This document shows positions 29,151 through 37,643 of a stretch of 64,000 nt of DNA, piece after piece. The number at the start of each line of letters is the position of its first letter. The first letter of the stretch is position 1. The position numbers were made by a program, and so were the translations under genes. Under the pieces are notes generated by a model. It searched no databases. It saw only the letters and a list, made by a program, of their open reading frames with translations, and was not told the DNA's origin. The DNA lies in contig CAUZSN010000001.1 of the NCBI GenBank assembly GCA_963582345.1, positions 12,766-76,765 of the forward strand, given 5' to 3'. This DNA is from CAUZSN01 sp963582345. Its GTDB lineage: Bacteria; Planctomycetota; Planctomycetia; Planctomycetales; Planctomycetaceae.

Positions 29151-29500
29151 TTCAGGGGTGAGAGTTAAGAGGCGATACTAACGCCCTTCAATGTGAAACG
29201 TTGGGAGCTCTTCACTAACCAGTCTTCAGTCGCTCACTGTGTAAGCGTGTTTGATCTGGATGTCGACGTTTCGAAATCGGCGAACGTCCTGGGTGCGTCA
29301 AGCATGCTGGTTTTTTTGAACCAAACTGTCGATCGTAGCGTTGTACAGACGTCGATACATTCCTCTGTTTTTGAATATCCATAAATACGTCTGAAGTAAT
29401 AAGCCGCACTCTTTAGCCGTTTGGCAAATCAGCCGGCATTCGGCTGAAGTATTATGAATACGGCAAGGTCCAAAATCGGGAACAGTTGGAGGTGCGAGCG
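29151..29500. other. Intergenic region, no gene seen
   Basis: 350 bases between the response regulator and the broken YiiX-like gene. Apart from the perfect hairpin at 29429-29447 and a ribosome site at 29488-29492, I see nothing in it. Confidence 0.4.
29429..29447. repeat. Perfect 7-bp hairpin
   Basis: TCAGCCG and CGGCTGA are separated by a GCATT loop. It lies 54 bases upstream of the YiiX-like gene's start and about 280 bases after the response regulator. There is no T-tract on either strand, so it is not a standard Rho-independent terminator. Confidence 0.35.
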
Positions 29501-30164
29501 ATGCACTTGGTGCTTTTGCTGGCCCTATTCACTTCTGGAGCTGTTTCGAACAGTGGTTACCTATCGATGAGTGACGCGGTTGCGTCATTGGCGAAGGAGA
29601 TCCAGACAGGGACACTGCTTGGCCGTGAAGAGTTATACTCAAAGTCCATACACGCACGTCGCGGCCGTTGTCTTTCGATACGGGCAACCGTTTGTCTATG
29701 AAAGTGCCAATGGGATTGGCGTTCGCTGCCAGACGCTCGATAATTACGTGCGGTCGCAATGCCCGGATGAAATTCATCTGTTTCATCCTCGGAAGCTATT
29801 TTCGAAATTCCGGGCGCGGCGATTTGAACAGTACTTGGACAGTCAGTTGGAAAATCCATATGCGATCAAACACTATCTGACTGGAGAGCGCGCGGTCGGT
29901 GTTCACTGTGCGGAGTTCCTAACCGATGCGCTTAAAGCGTGCAATCTTGTTCGTGCCGAACAATCGGCGAGTGTTTCACCCGCCAGTTTGGTCTCAAGGG
30001 TCTGCAGGGCGAATCTGTATAAGTCGGCAGAGACGATCCGGCTGCAAAGTCTGATAATCCCCGCCCCAAACAGTGACAGTTGGGGCTACCGGTTGTGGCA
30101 CGATACCAAGCAATGTACGCGCAACTGGTGTTTCAAATTGAAACGTTGGATTCTATGCCGTTGA
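29501..30164 (+). pseudogene. YiiX/NlpC-P60-like exported hydrolase gene broken by one frameshift
   Basis: The gene starts at ATG 29501, eight bases after GGAGG, with a signal peptide (MHLVLLLALFTSGAVSNSGY) and ALAxEIQxG-like text up to LLGRE. At about 29630 the sense moves to the next frame: removing one G restores LLGRESYTQSPYTHVAAV, which runs on through FRYGQPFVYESANGIGVRCQ and VGVHCAEFLTDALKACN to the TGA at 30162. The His of YTHVA and Cys of VHCAEF match the catalytic pair of permuted papain-fold YiiX/YebB peptidases or amidases. About 220 residues if intact. One extra base means a recent pseudogene or a sequencing error; the rest shows no decay. Confidence 0.8.
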
Positions 30165-30342
30165 TGGGTTCGTCACGTCGCGATACCGAACAATTGAGAA
30201 TGCTTGCTCGTTGACAGGCGTATCACCGTACCATACTCTAACAGTAGTGATGAGCCGATCATCACTATTCAATATTATGTCCAAGAACGCTAGAACAAAT
30301 ACGATAAGGCCTGGATTCTAATTTGATATAAGGAACCGAGTC

Positions 30343-31677
30343 GTGGCCGACGAGCAACACACCGACGAGAATAAGATCGGCAGTTTTCAGCTCATCAACT
30401 GCATCGCGATGGGCAAATTTAGTGCGGTCTGGGAAGTGCAAGATGATAGCTCGTCGAACCGATTCGCGATGAAGCTGTTGTTGCCCGAAGCATTGGCGGA
30501 CCCAGAACAAGTGCAGGTGATGAAGTACGAGGCGAAACTTGGCAAGATTTTTCAAGACTATCCCAATTTCGTCGGCATCGATTCGGTCGTTGCTAACAAG
30601 AAGAACGCGTATTTCATCATGGATCTGTTTAAGTCAGTGAACTTGAAGGCTTTTATTGCAAACGACTTGGTTGGAGTTCAGATTCGAATCCGCAAGCTCA
30701 TCGAAACTCTTTGTCTTGCCCTGGATCACATGCATCATAAGGGCTGGGTTCACAAGGACGTCAAGCCGGACAACATCCTGGTTAACAAAGCAACGGAGTT
30801 GCGGCTTGTTGATTTTTCATTATCCGAGCGAGCGGCCGGCGGATTATCAAAACTGTTGTTCAAGAAAAAAATGGGGTACGTTCGAGGCACTCCGTCATAC
30901 ATTGCGCCTGAGACGATCCGAAAGTATCGGCCCACACCCCAAACTGACATTTACAGTTTGGGAATTGTGCTGTTTGAGATTCTGACAGGGAAGACTCCGT
31001 TTATTGCGAACTCGACAAACGATCTTCTGAAGCGGCATATCGGCACAACTCCGCCGCCTCCGTCGAGTTTCAATCCCAACATCGCCTCGGATGCGGACCG
31101 GTTCGTACTGCGTTTGCTCTCAAAAAAGCCGAAGGACCGTCCCAGCGGGATGCAGAAACTTTTGAGCGAGTTTCGAGGGCTAAGGCTGTTCAAAGAAGAG
31201 ATCAAAGAAGTTAAGAAAACGAGGGAAGACGATGAAAAGGATGTTCTGACCGTTGGGGCGCGTCTCGATAGTCGCTCGGATGCAAAGCGGACTAAATTGA
31301 TAAAAGAGAATCCCGAGTTGGCCGAGACACTTAAGGGGCAAGCTGCGGTTTCCAAACCGCAACGGCCGACGCCTCAACAACCGGCAGCTCAACCGCAGCC
31401 ACAGGCGCCTGTTCAACCTTTATTGCAGCCGATGGTTCCCGGGGTGCAGCAGCCGTTCACCGGTTATCCGCAAGGCGTTGTTCCCGTTCCACAACAACCA
31501 CAGCCTGCTTCGGCTTCGGAACAGCCAACCCAACAGAGTTCAGAGATGCCGGCTCAACCATTAGCGCCACAACCCACCAACAGCAGTCCTGCCTCCACCA
31601 ACCCGCCAAGTGATAATTCAGACCACAAGGATGACGATGACCTGCCGTTCATGGAGGAACTGCCGGATATTCGTTAG
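30343..31677 (+). CDS. Serine/threonine protein kinase with Pro/Gln-rich tail
   Basis: 444 residues. The kinase domain spans about 12-285: an altered glycine loop (AMGKFSAVWEV), VAIK-type Lys in FAMKLLLPE, catalytic loop HKDVKPDNILV (HKD in place of HRD), metal-binding DFS in LVDFSLSER (DFG is usual), GTPSYIAPE and DIYSLGIVLFE. Then a charged segment and about 110 residues rich in Pro and Gln, with no membrane helix. The essential Lys, Asp and Asn are present, so it may be active in spite of the variations. GTG start with AAGGAA about eight bases upstream. Its TAG shares a base with the accA start, so kinase and accA are translationally coupled. Confidence 0.9.
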   Translation: MADEQHTDENKIGSFQLINCIAMGKFSAVWEVQDDSSSNRFAMKLLLPEALADPEQVQVMKYEAKLGKIFQDYPNFVGIDSVVANKKNAYFIMDLFKSVNLKAFIANDLVGVQIRIRKLIETLCLALDHMHHKGWVHKDVKPDNILVNKATELRLVDFSLSERAAGGLSKLLFKKKMGYVRGTPSYIAPETIRKYRPTPQTDIYSLGIVLFEILTGKTPFIANSTNDLLKRHIGTTPPPPSSFNPNIASDADRFVLRLLSKKPKDRPSGMQKLLSEFRGLRLFKEEIKEVKKTREDDEKDVLTVGARLDSRSDAKRTKLIKENPELAETLKGQAAVSKPQRPTPQQPAAQPQPQAPVQPLLQPMVPGVQQPFTGYPQGVVPVPQQPQPASASEQPTQQSSEMPAQPLAPQPTNSSPASTNPPSDNSDHKDDDDLPFMEELPDIR

Positions 31678-32708
31678 TGGTGGAGCTGATTGATCGCGAT
31701 CCGATGTCACCACGATACCACTTGCCATTCGAACGTCCAATCTACGAGCTGGAAGCGCAACTCGAAAACCTCGAAGCGCAGCCAAAGCCGACGCCCGCTA
31801 CAAAAGATTCGATCCGAAATGTGCGCGTCGAGATTAATCAATTGAAGCGAGAGGTATTCGAGAATCTCAATGCATGGGAAAATGTCCTAGTGGCTCGACA
31901 CCAGGACCGACCGCAGACGCTTGACTACATCGAATTGGTGTTTGACGAGTTTGTCGAGCTTCACGGAGACAAAGCCTATCGCGACGACCGGTCGATTCTT
32001 ACGGGATTTGCGAAAATCGAAGATCGGAAAGTTATGTTTGTGGGACAGCACAAAGGACGGGACCTAAAGGAGCGGACCGAACACAATTTTGGTATGGCCC
32101 ATCCCGAGGGCTATCGCAAGGCGCTGGCCAAAATGCAGATGGCTGCTAGGTTCCGATTGCCCATTATTTGCTTCATCGATACCGGAGGCGCCTATCCAGG
32201 AATCGGAGCCGAGGAACGCGGACAGGCGTATACTATTGCTTGCAATTTACGTGAAATGTCGCTTCTTGGATCTCCAATTATCTGTGTCGTGATTGGAGAG
32301 GGCGGCTCGGGCGGCGCGCTGGGCATCGGCATTGGCGATCACATCGCAATCTTGCAATTCGCGTATTACTCGGTGATTAGCCCTGAGGGTTGCGCTGGGA
32401 TATTGTGGAAGGACGGACAACAACGCGAAGAGGCCGCTCGGGCAATGAAACTGACGGCTAAAGATCTGCTACAACTCGGCGCGGTTGACGAAATTGTTCC
32501 CGAGCCTCTTGGTGGCGCCCATCGCGATCATCGTCAAATGGCGGCCACTTTGAAAGGCTCACTAATGACGAATCTCAGAGAACTTTCGAGCATTCCTTTG
32601 GACGAATTGCTCGATCGCCGCTACGAAAAATTTCGGCGGTTTGGCGTCTTCAAAGAAGGCAGCGTAGCAGAAGTTGCGACAGATGACGGGGTCGCGGAAA
32701 CGAGTTGA
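31677..32708 (+). CDS. accA: Acetyl-CoA carboxylase carboxyltransferase subunit alpha
   Basis: 343 residues. Subunit of the carboxyltransferase that moves CO2 from biotin to acetyl-CoA in fatty-acid synthesis. Landmarks: N-terminal helices with YELEAQLENLE, DYIELVFDEFVELHGDKAYRD, VGQHKGRD, FGMAHPEGYRKALAKMQMA, FIDTGGAYPGIGAEERGQ, GEGGSGGALGIGIGD and SVISPEGCAGILWKD. The GTG start overlaps the kinase stop by one base; ATG 31704 is an alternative. accD is not in the window. Pairing with an upstream Ser/Thr kinase gene is unusual. Confidence 0.96.
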   Translation: MVELIDRDPMSPRYHLPFERPIYELEAQLENLEAQPKPTPATKDSIRNVRVEINQLKREVFENLNAWENVLVARHQDRPQTLDYIELVFDEFVELHGDKAYRDDRSILTGFAKIEDRKVMFVGQHKGRDLKERTEHNFGMAHPEGYRKALAKMQMAARFRLPIICFIDTGGAYPGIGAEERGQAYTIACNLREMSLLGSPIICVVIGEGGSGGALGIGIGDHIAILQFAYYSVISPEGCAGILWKDGQQREEAARAMKLTAKDLLQLGAVDEIVPEPLGGAHRDHRQMAATLKGSLMTNLRELSSIPLDELLDRRYEKFRRFGVFKEGSVAEVATDDGVAETS

Positions 32709-32742
32709 TGCGTAGCAGCAACGTCCGATAATGTCCGTTATG

Positions 32743-33201
32743 TTAAATTCCATGTAAAGTCTTTTTGCTGTCCATGAGTAGCGTCACTGGACCATCATTA
32801 ACGGACTTGACGTCCATGTGAACTTGGAAGAGTCCGGTTTCGACCTCGATTCCCTGTCCGCGTACTTCGGCAATAAAGCTGCGGTACAACGGTCCGGCTT
32901 TCTCCGGCCGCGCCGCGGCGATAAAACTTGGCCGGCGGCCCTTGCGACAGTCGGCCAGTAAGGTGAATTGACTAACGATCAGCATCTTGCCGCCAACATC
33001 CGCAAGGCCGAAATTCATTTTTCCGTTTTTGTCTTCAAAAATTCGAAGTCCAGCGACCTTCTGCGCAAGGTAGATGACGTCGTCTTGGTCATCGTCGTCG
33101 GCGACCCCCAAGAGGACCAAATAGCCGTGCTCGATTTGTCCGACGGTCTGACCGTCGAAAACGACACTGGCTCGGGAAACGCGTTGGACGACAGCACGCA
33201 A
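32743..33201 (-). CDS. dtd: D-aminoacyl-tRNA deacylase
   Basis: 152 residues, full length for DTD, which hydrolyses D-amino acids and misacylated Gly from tRNA. It opens MRAVVQRVSRASVVFDGQTV; active-site motifs are MLIVSQFTLLAD and SVNDGPVTLLMD (the cross-subunit Gly-Pro motif; NDGPVT where NSGPVT is common). It converges with accA and follows the metallophosphatase gene on the same strand, 25 bases away. Confidence 0.96.
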   Translation of the reverse strand: MRAVVQRVSRASVVFDGQTVGQIEHGYLVLLGVADDDDQDDVIYLAQKVAGLRIFEDKNGKMNFGLADVGGKMLIVSQFTLLADCRKGRRPSFIAAARPEKAGPLYRSFIAEVRGQGIEVETGLFQVHMDVKSVNDGPVTLLMDSKKTLHGI

Positions 33202-33226
33202 TTGTTCAGTCTCCGTAGGTCAGGGA

Positions 33227-34051
33227 TCAATACTTTCCACGCTGGCGTTCCTTGGCGGGGAGAACTTCCAGACACGTCGTCCACCACCCCGTGAGGATCG
33301 TTTTGATAAACTCGTCGGGTAGTTTTTCCTTGAGCATCTCTCTGGCGAGCCGCTCGTGATCATAATTGACTGGAACGAATTCGACATCGACGTTCGCTAG
33401 CGTTGATCCAACGAACGACGTTTCAGTTTTTTGTTGAGCATCGTTTCCCGTTCGGATGATTGTATACCAAACATTTGTATTTCCGTCGTTCTCTGGTCGT
33501 CCCAGTACACCGACATTGACGAACCGTCTGCCGTGTTGCAATGCTCGCTGCCAGTGAATTCCCGTATGAGTACCCAGGATCAAGTCACTCTGATAGTCGT
33601 CTGCCAGTTTATCGAGAAAGTGAGTGCTCGTCGTCGACTCCCACAAGAATTCGTTCGTTTGACGGGGAGTGCCGTGACTCAATAGGAATCGAACGCCGTC
33701 GTATTCGAACCGCAGATTTTTCGGCAAGTCACGCATCCAAACGCGGTTGTCCGGGCTCGTGTTCTGGTATGTGTAGTCATAGCTAATTTGAGCGAAGTGA
33801 TTGTCTCGCTGGTCCGTATAGCCACACCGACAGTCCTGAAGGTCATTGCCAATGCTATGGTCGTAGTTGCCTTGAATGCACATGACATTGGCTGTGCGCA
33901 CTAAGTCGAAGACGCGGTCGGGATGAGGTCCGAAAGCACCGAGATCGCCCAAGCAAAACATTTCTTCCGTGCGACGACGTTGCGCGTCGCGGATCGCTGC
34001 TTCCAGGGCCAGATAGTTGTTGTAGATTCCACCGAAAAACGCAAGTTGCAC
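33227..34051 (-). CDS. Calcineurin-like metallophosphatase lacking the first DxH motif
   Basis: 274 residues from GTG 34051, which has CGGAG six bases upstream and lies just past the radical SAM stop; longer frames run into that gene. Metallophosphoesterase motifs: GDLGAFGPHPDRV, GNYDH, SHGTPR and GTHTGIHW. The first motif, normally DxHxN, reads FFGGIYNNYLALEA, so the Asp and His metal ligands at one site are replaced by Gly and Tyr. The enzyme may use one metal or an altered site. It is the last gene of the run that begins with thiO; substrate unknown. Confidence 0.85.
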   Translation of the reverse strand: MQLAFFGGIYNNYLALEAAIRDAQRRRTEEMFCLGDLGAFGPHPDRVFDLVRTANVMCIQGNYDHSIGNDLQDCRCGYTDQRDNHFAQISYDYTYQNTSPDNRVWMRDLPKNLRFEYDGVRFLLSHGTPRQTNEFLWESTTSTHFLDKLADDYQSDLILGTHTGIHWQRALQHGRRFVNVGVLGRPENDGNTNVWYTIIRTGNDAQQKTETSFVGSTLANVDVEFVPVNYDHERLAREMLKEKLPDEFIKTILTGWWTTCLEVLPAKERQRGKY

Positions 34052-34064
34052 GTAGAACTCCGTT

Positions 34065-34973
34065 TTAAGACGACTCGACACGCTTTGCTGACGGATTTGT
34101 GCAGATGGCGCCGTATTGATAACAGGTAAAACAAGCACCATGCCTGAGTGGAAAACTTGTGGCCGCTTCCTTTAATGTGTTGCCCAGTCGGGCATCGGGA
34201 GAATCAATCAGAATCGGACAGACAGAGATGCCTTGATCCGTGACAGTCCGGCTGTGGTTGCAAATGAGTTGACTTTGATCGTACCCTTCCATCATTTTTG
34301 AAGTCACTCTGTCGTGCCGACCATAGCCTTCTGTCCGACGCGCCTCGGCACCAATCTTCAGTCGAGGCAGAATTTTCAATCGAGGACGACTATAACCGTA
34401 GTCGAGAAGGACTTGACGAAATTGCGTCAGAATCACATCGTCTTCTGATTCGTCCCAAATGCGCGTCATAGTGACGATTGGTAGGAAGCCAAATTGGACC
34501 AGCCGTTCGATCCCCTGCATGGCTCGCTGAAACGTTTGTGGTCCTCGGATAGGGTTGTTCATTTCGGGTGTCGGTCCGTCTATCGAGACGCGGAATTCGA
34601 GACTGTACAGGCTGGACTCATCCACGCTGCGCAGTCGCGTGAGCCATTCGGTTTTCAAAACGGTTCCATTCGTCAAAACAGTTGCCGGACCGTATTTCAG
34701 AGTTCGTTGAAGAATCATAACCATATTGGGATTCAAGAACGGCTCACCACCAGTGAAGTAATACTCACGGACGCCCCATTCGACCGACTCTTCAAGCATG
34801 CGTTCGACCGTTTCGATTGATAAGAATCCGAACTTGTCGTTGTGCGGGCTGCAACTGATAAAACAATGAGTGCACTCTAAATTGCATCGCGTTCCCGCGA
34901 CCTGAAACCACAATTCGTCCAGAGCTGACAGTTCGACCATTGGAACATCTTGTGAGATCGTCATAGGGCTCAT
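34065..34973 (-). CDS. Radical SAM protein with extra C-terminal cysteines
   Basis: 302 residues. The canonical cluster motif is TRCNLECTHCFISC (CxxxCxxC), followed by YYFTGGEPFLNP and EFRVSIDGPTPEMN, typical of the SPASM/MoaA-like superfamily. The C-terminus carries ICNHSRTVTDQGISVC and HGACFTCYQYGAIC, at least five more cysteines that could bind auxiliary iron-sulphur clusters. The start is fixed by an ATGA overlap with the flavoprotein gene (TGA 34970-34972). No signal peptide. The reaction is unknown; the strict gene order with a flavoprotein, a ThiO-like oxidase and a phosphatase suggests they build or modify one small molecule or peptide (inference). Confidence 0.88.
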   Translation of the reverse strand: MSPMTISQDVPMVELSALDELWFQVAGTRCNLECTHCFISCSPHNDKFGFLSIETVERMLEESVEWGVREYYFTGGEPFLNPNMVMILQRTLKYGPATVLTNGTVLKTEWLTRLRSVDESSLYSLEFRVSIDGPTPEMNNPIRGPQTFQRAMQGIERLVQFGFLPIVTMTRIWDESEDDVILTQFRQVLLDYGYSRPRLKILPRLKIGAEARRTEGYGRHDRVTSKMMEGYDQSQLICNHSRTVTDQGISVCPILIDSPDARLGNTLKEAATSFPLRHGACFTCYQYGAICTNPSAKRVESS

Positions 34974-36271
34974 GGCGATTCGGTCATCAAAGTAAGACGG
35001 ATTTCTCGTTCGTTCCCAGCAATCAATGTAAACGCTTCGCGAATCTGCTCGAATCCAGTTTTTAACAGAAACCGTGAGTCCCTCCCGTAGCTCTTCGAAC
35101 CCAGAATGAAGAATCCGGGCTCAGGGTTGCGTAGCGTTTGAACGCCGCGGCTTTTTTGTTCGAGGCAATCGGGTGAGGTTTCACTCAGCAGTGCGGCTGC
35201 CAACTTGATCGGTCCACCCGTTGCATAACATTCGTGAACCTGAAGTTCTTCGTACAATTGACGATCTGGCCGGTAACCGACATTGGCAAACACGTGATCG
35301 ACGATCAATCGTTCGTCCGACGGGTACGTCGCCTGTATTCTTGAATGCGAAACAGTATTCTGAACGTGAACTTTGAATCCTTTGCCGTCTGGTCGGCGTT
35401 CGATCTGGCGAACTAGTCGTCCAGGTAACCACCTGACTGGGCTGTCGGGATCCATAGCGAGTTGATTCGCGGCATCGGTCAAGCGGCCGCGTTCGGGGAG
35501 GAAATCATTTTTAATGCGAAGAATTGGTGGAGTCCGTTCCCGGCGCGTTAGCCAAACGACCTGCGTACCCTTTGCCGATTCGGCCAGCTTGGCGAGAGCG
35601 ACGACCGACGTCGCCGCCGAATAGCCTGTCCCGATGACTAACGTCCGCTGGCCTGAAAATTTACTCGGTCGGTTGCTCGAAGAGATCTCGGCTAATCGAT
35701 AGTCGTCGTTTGTCAACGCCGATGTCTCACCGATGCAGGGCATTCCCCCTGCCCCAATCCAATTGTGGTTTCCGTATGTTCCGGAACAGTCCAGTACGTA
35801 ATCGGCTTCAGCATATCGTTCATGCCGGCGGCCAGCGTCATAAAGCAGCAAGCGAAAGGAATCGTGACTACGAGCCTCCTGGCCGATTAGCTCGTTTTTC
35901 CACGTTCGCGAGCGGCTGATTGAACGGACTTCGACATGCTGGTGAATCTTATCAACTAATTCAGGTAGCTGGCTGAGAGGGATGAGATACGATTCGGCGA
36001 ACTCGCGACCTGTCAACAGCGCGGTGTCATTGGGGAATGTGAGTTCGTTTGACGAATTGGCTACCGCTTTGCGACCCAGTTTAGACGTGTTCAAACCAAA
36101 TGGGCTGAATAACCGCACGTGGCCCCAATCCAGGATGTTGTCCGCGACTCGCCCGCGTTCGAAGACTTTGACATCAAAGGCCGCATGTGCAGCGAACAGA
36201 GCAGCTTCCAATCCAATCGGTCCTGCGCCAACGATGGCAATTCGCTTGGACACAGCGTTCCTTTCTTCCAT
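34970..36271 (-). CDS. FAD/NAD(P)-binding oxidoreductase (monooxygenase-like)
   Basis: 433 residues. The first Rossmann motif RIAIVGAGPIGLEAALFA binds FAD; a second dinucleotide motif TLVIGTGYSAATSVVAL should bind NAD(P)H, giving the layout of flavin monooxygenases and thioredoxin-reductase relatives. GHVRLFSPFGLN after the first fold and HVFANVGYRPDRQLYE near the end are also visible. No redox-active CxxC was found, which argues for a monooxygenase or oxidase rather than a disulphide reductase. Its ATG overlaps the thiO TGA by one base and its TGA overlaps the radical SAM start, so it is coupled on both sides. Confidence 0.87.
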   Translation of the reverse strand: MEERNAVSKRIAIVGAGPIGLEAALFAAHAAFDVKVFERGRVADNILDWGHVRLFSPFGLNTSKLGRKAVANSSNELTFPNDTALLTGREFAESYLIPLSQLPELVDKIHQHVEVRSISRSRTWKNELIGQEARSHDSFRLLLYDAGRRHERYAEADYVLDCSGTYGNHNWIGAGGMPCIGETSALTNDDYRLAEISSSNRPSKFSGQRTLVIGTGYSAATSVVALAKLAESAKGTQVVWLTRRERTPPILRIKNDFLPERGRLTDAANQLAMDPDSPVRWLPGRLVRQIERRPDGKGFKVHVQNTVSHSRIQATYPSDERLIVDHVFANVGYRPDRQLYEELQVHECYATGGPIKLAAALLSETSPDCLEQKSRGVQTLRNPEPGFFILGSKSYGRDSRFLLKTGFEQIREAFTLIAGNEREIRLTLMTESP

Positions 36272-37392
36272 CAGCTAGCCGCAGTCGTCTGCGTGTGGTG
36301 TCGATCGCAAGCAAATGCGTGTAGCGGAATCGACGGTTCTTGGCCGAGGATCAGTTGTCGGATCAGCATGGCTGTTGCCGGAGACAATTGCAAACCGGAC
36401 CGAAAATGACCGGAGGCGACAAATAGGTTCTTCGTGCCAGATACATGTCCGATAATTGCTAACCCGTCAATCGATCCGGGCCGCAATCCTGCCCACGACC
36501 GCTCGAGATGTGCATTGGCTAACGTCGGAATCAGTTCAGTTGCGAAGTGAATCAACCCAGCGACAGCTCCCGCCGTGTTTCGTTTATCGAACCCAACCCA
36601 TTCTTCAGTCGAGCCCACCAGTATACGGCCGTCGAGTCGGGGCACCAGATAGCGTAATCCCGACGAAATTACGTGTTGGAACGGTAGCGGTTGAGCTTGA
36701 AGCAATACAATCTGTCCGCGCACTGGTTCAATCGGTACGGGGAAGCCGGCATTAGCCAAAAGTTGTTGCGACCAGGCACCACTGGCGATAACAAACTGTC
36801 CGGCGGAATGTGTTTCCTGCGTCGTTCGCACGGCGACAACGCGTTCCGCTTCTTGATCGAATCGGATCACCGGGGTTTCTGAAAGCAGTTCCACCCCTCG
36901 TGCGGCCGTGCCCGCAAGCAATGCTCTCAAGTGCCAAGGAGTGCGCACCTGACACTGTTCAGGAACTCGAAAGCCCGCAATAATTGAACGGCTCAATGCT
37001 GTCTCATGCCGAAACAAGTCGTCAGTCGTCAGTTCTTGGACCTCGACCCCTTCGTCTCTCCAAGCTGCGGCGGACTCCACCAAATCGGACGCGTCACCGC
37101 GCAACCTGACTTCAATCCCGCCACAGTTTAGATAACCGTTGTCGATGCCTGTTTCTTCCAGCAATTCCGCGGTCAGTTTTGGCCACAGCACGTGACTTTC
37201 GGCACGCAGTCGCGATTCAGGAAAACGCGCTCGTTTCGGATTCCCAGGCGGCAAGATGCCGGCAGCGGCCCACGAGGCTTCCTGTCCGAATTGACCTTGC
37301 TCTAGAACTTTGACAGTGGCGCCCTGCCCTGCCAACTCGTAGGCAATTGATAATCCAATCACTCCACCACCAACCACAATCACATCTGCCAT
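36271..37392 (-). CDS. thiO: Glycine oxidase ThiO-like FAD-dependent amine oxidase
   Basis: 373 residues. DAO-family flavoenzyme: FAD motif VIVVGGGVIGLSIAYELAG, EASWAAAGILPP (typical ThiO), IEPVRGQIVLL, YLVPRLDGRILVGST and the C-terminal HFRSGLQLSPATA. ThiO oxidises glycine to iminoacetate for thiazole synthesis, but relatives oxidise other amines. No thiG, thiS or TPP riboswitch lies next to it; instead it leads the overlapping set with flavoprotein, radical SAM and phosphatase, so another substrate is possible. ATG 37392 starts directly at the FAD strand and is preferred over an upstream TTG. Confidence 0.88.
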   Translation of the reverse strand: MADVIVVGGGVIGLSIAYELAGQGATVKVLEQGQFGQEASWAAAGILPPGNPKRARFPESRLRAESHVLWPKLTAELLEETGIDNGYLNCGGIEVRLRGDASDLVESAAAWRDEGVEVQELTTDDLFRHETALSRSIIAGFRVPEQCQVRTPWHLRALLAGTAARGVELLSETPVIRFDQEAERVVAVRTTQETHSAGQFVIASGAWSQQLLANAGFPVPIEPVRGQIVLLQAQPLPFQHVISSGLRYLVPRLDGRILVGSTEEWVGFDKRNTAGAVAGLIHFATELIPTLANAHLERSWAGLRPGSIDGLAIIGHVSGTKNLFVASGHFRSGLQLSPATAMLIRQLILGQEPSIPLHAFACDRHHTQTTAAS

Positions 37393-37553
37393 TCGCCGCA
37401 AGTCCTCGAAATGTTTCCAGGCTCAAGTGAGCGCTTCGACCGAACTGAATGGAAGTCGATTATAGACCTTCGTATGAATGAAATCCCAGCTGCCTTTATT
37501 GTGCGCGGAGTCCGGCTGGTCAGTAGCGGCTCAGTCAAGTGAGAATCTTGTAG

Positions 37554-37573
37554 GTCGGTCTTTCCAGACCGAC
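37554..37573. repeat. REP-like perfect hairpin
   Basis: GTCGGTCT and AGACCGAC pair perfectly around TTCC between thiO and the cytochrome gene. No T-tract follows. The wording (GTAGGTCGGTCTTTCCAGAC) resembles dispersed palindromes I associate with Rhodopirellula-like genomes; I see only one copy in this window. It lies between the ends/starts of same-strand genes and may also stop transcription. Confidence 0.45.
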
Positions 37574-37643
37574 ACAACGTCTTGGAAATTCCGTTCTTCA
37601 TCTGTTGCGGTCATTGTGCGAAAGTATCCGCAATCCAATGACA

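Noticed and set aside
37393..37643. TPP riboswitch sought upstream of the ThiO-like gene
   Set aside because: No CTGAGA/ACCTGA landmarks in the region; only the palindrome at 37554-37573 is present.
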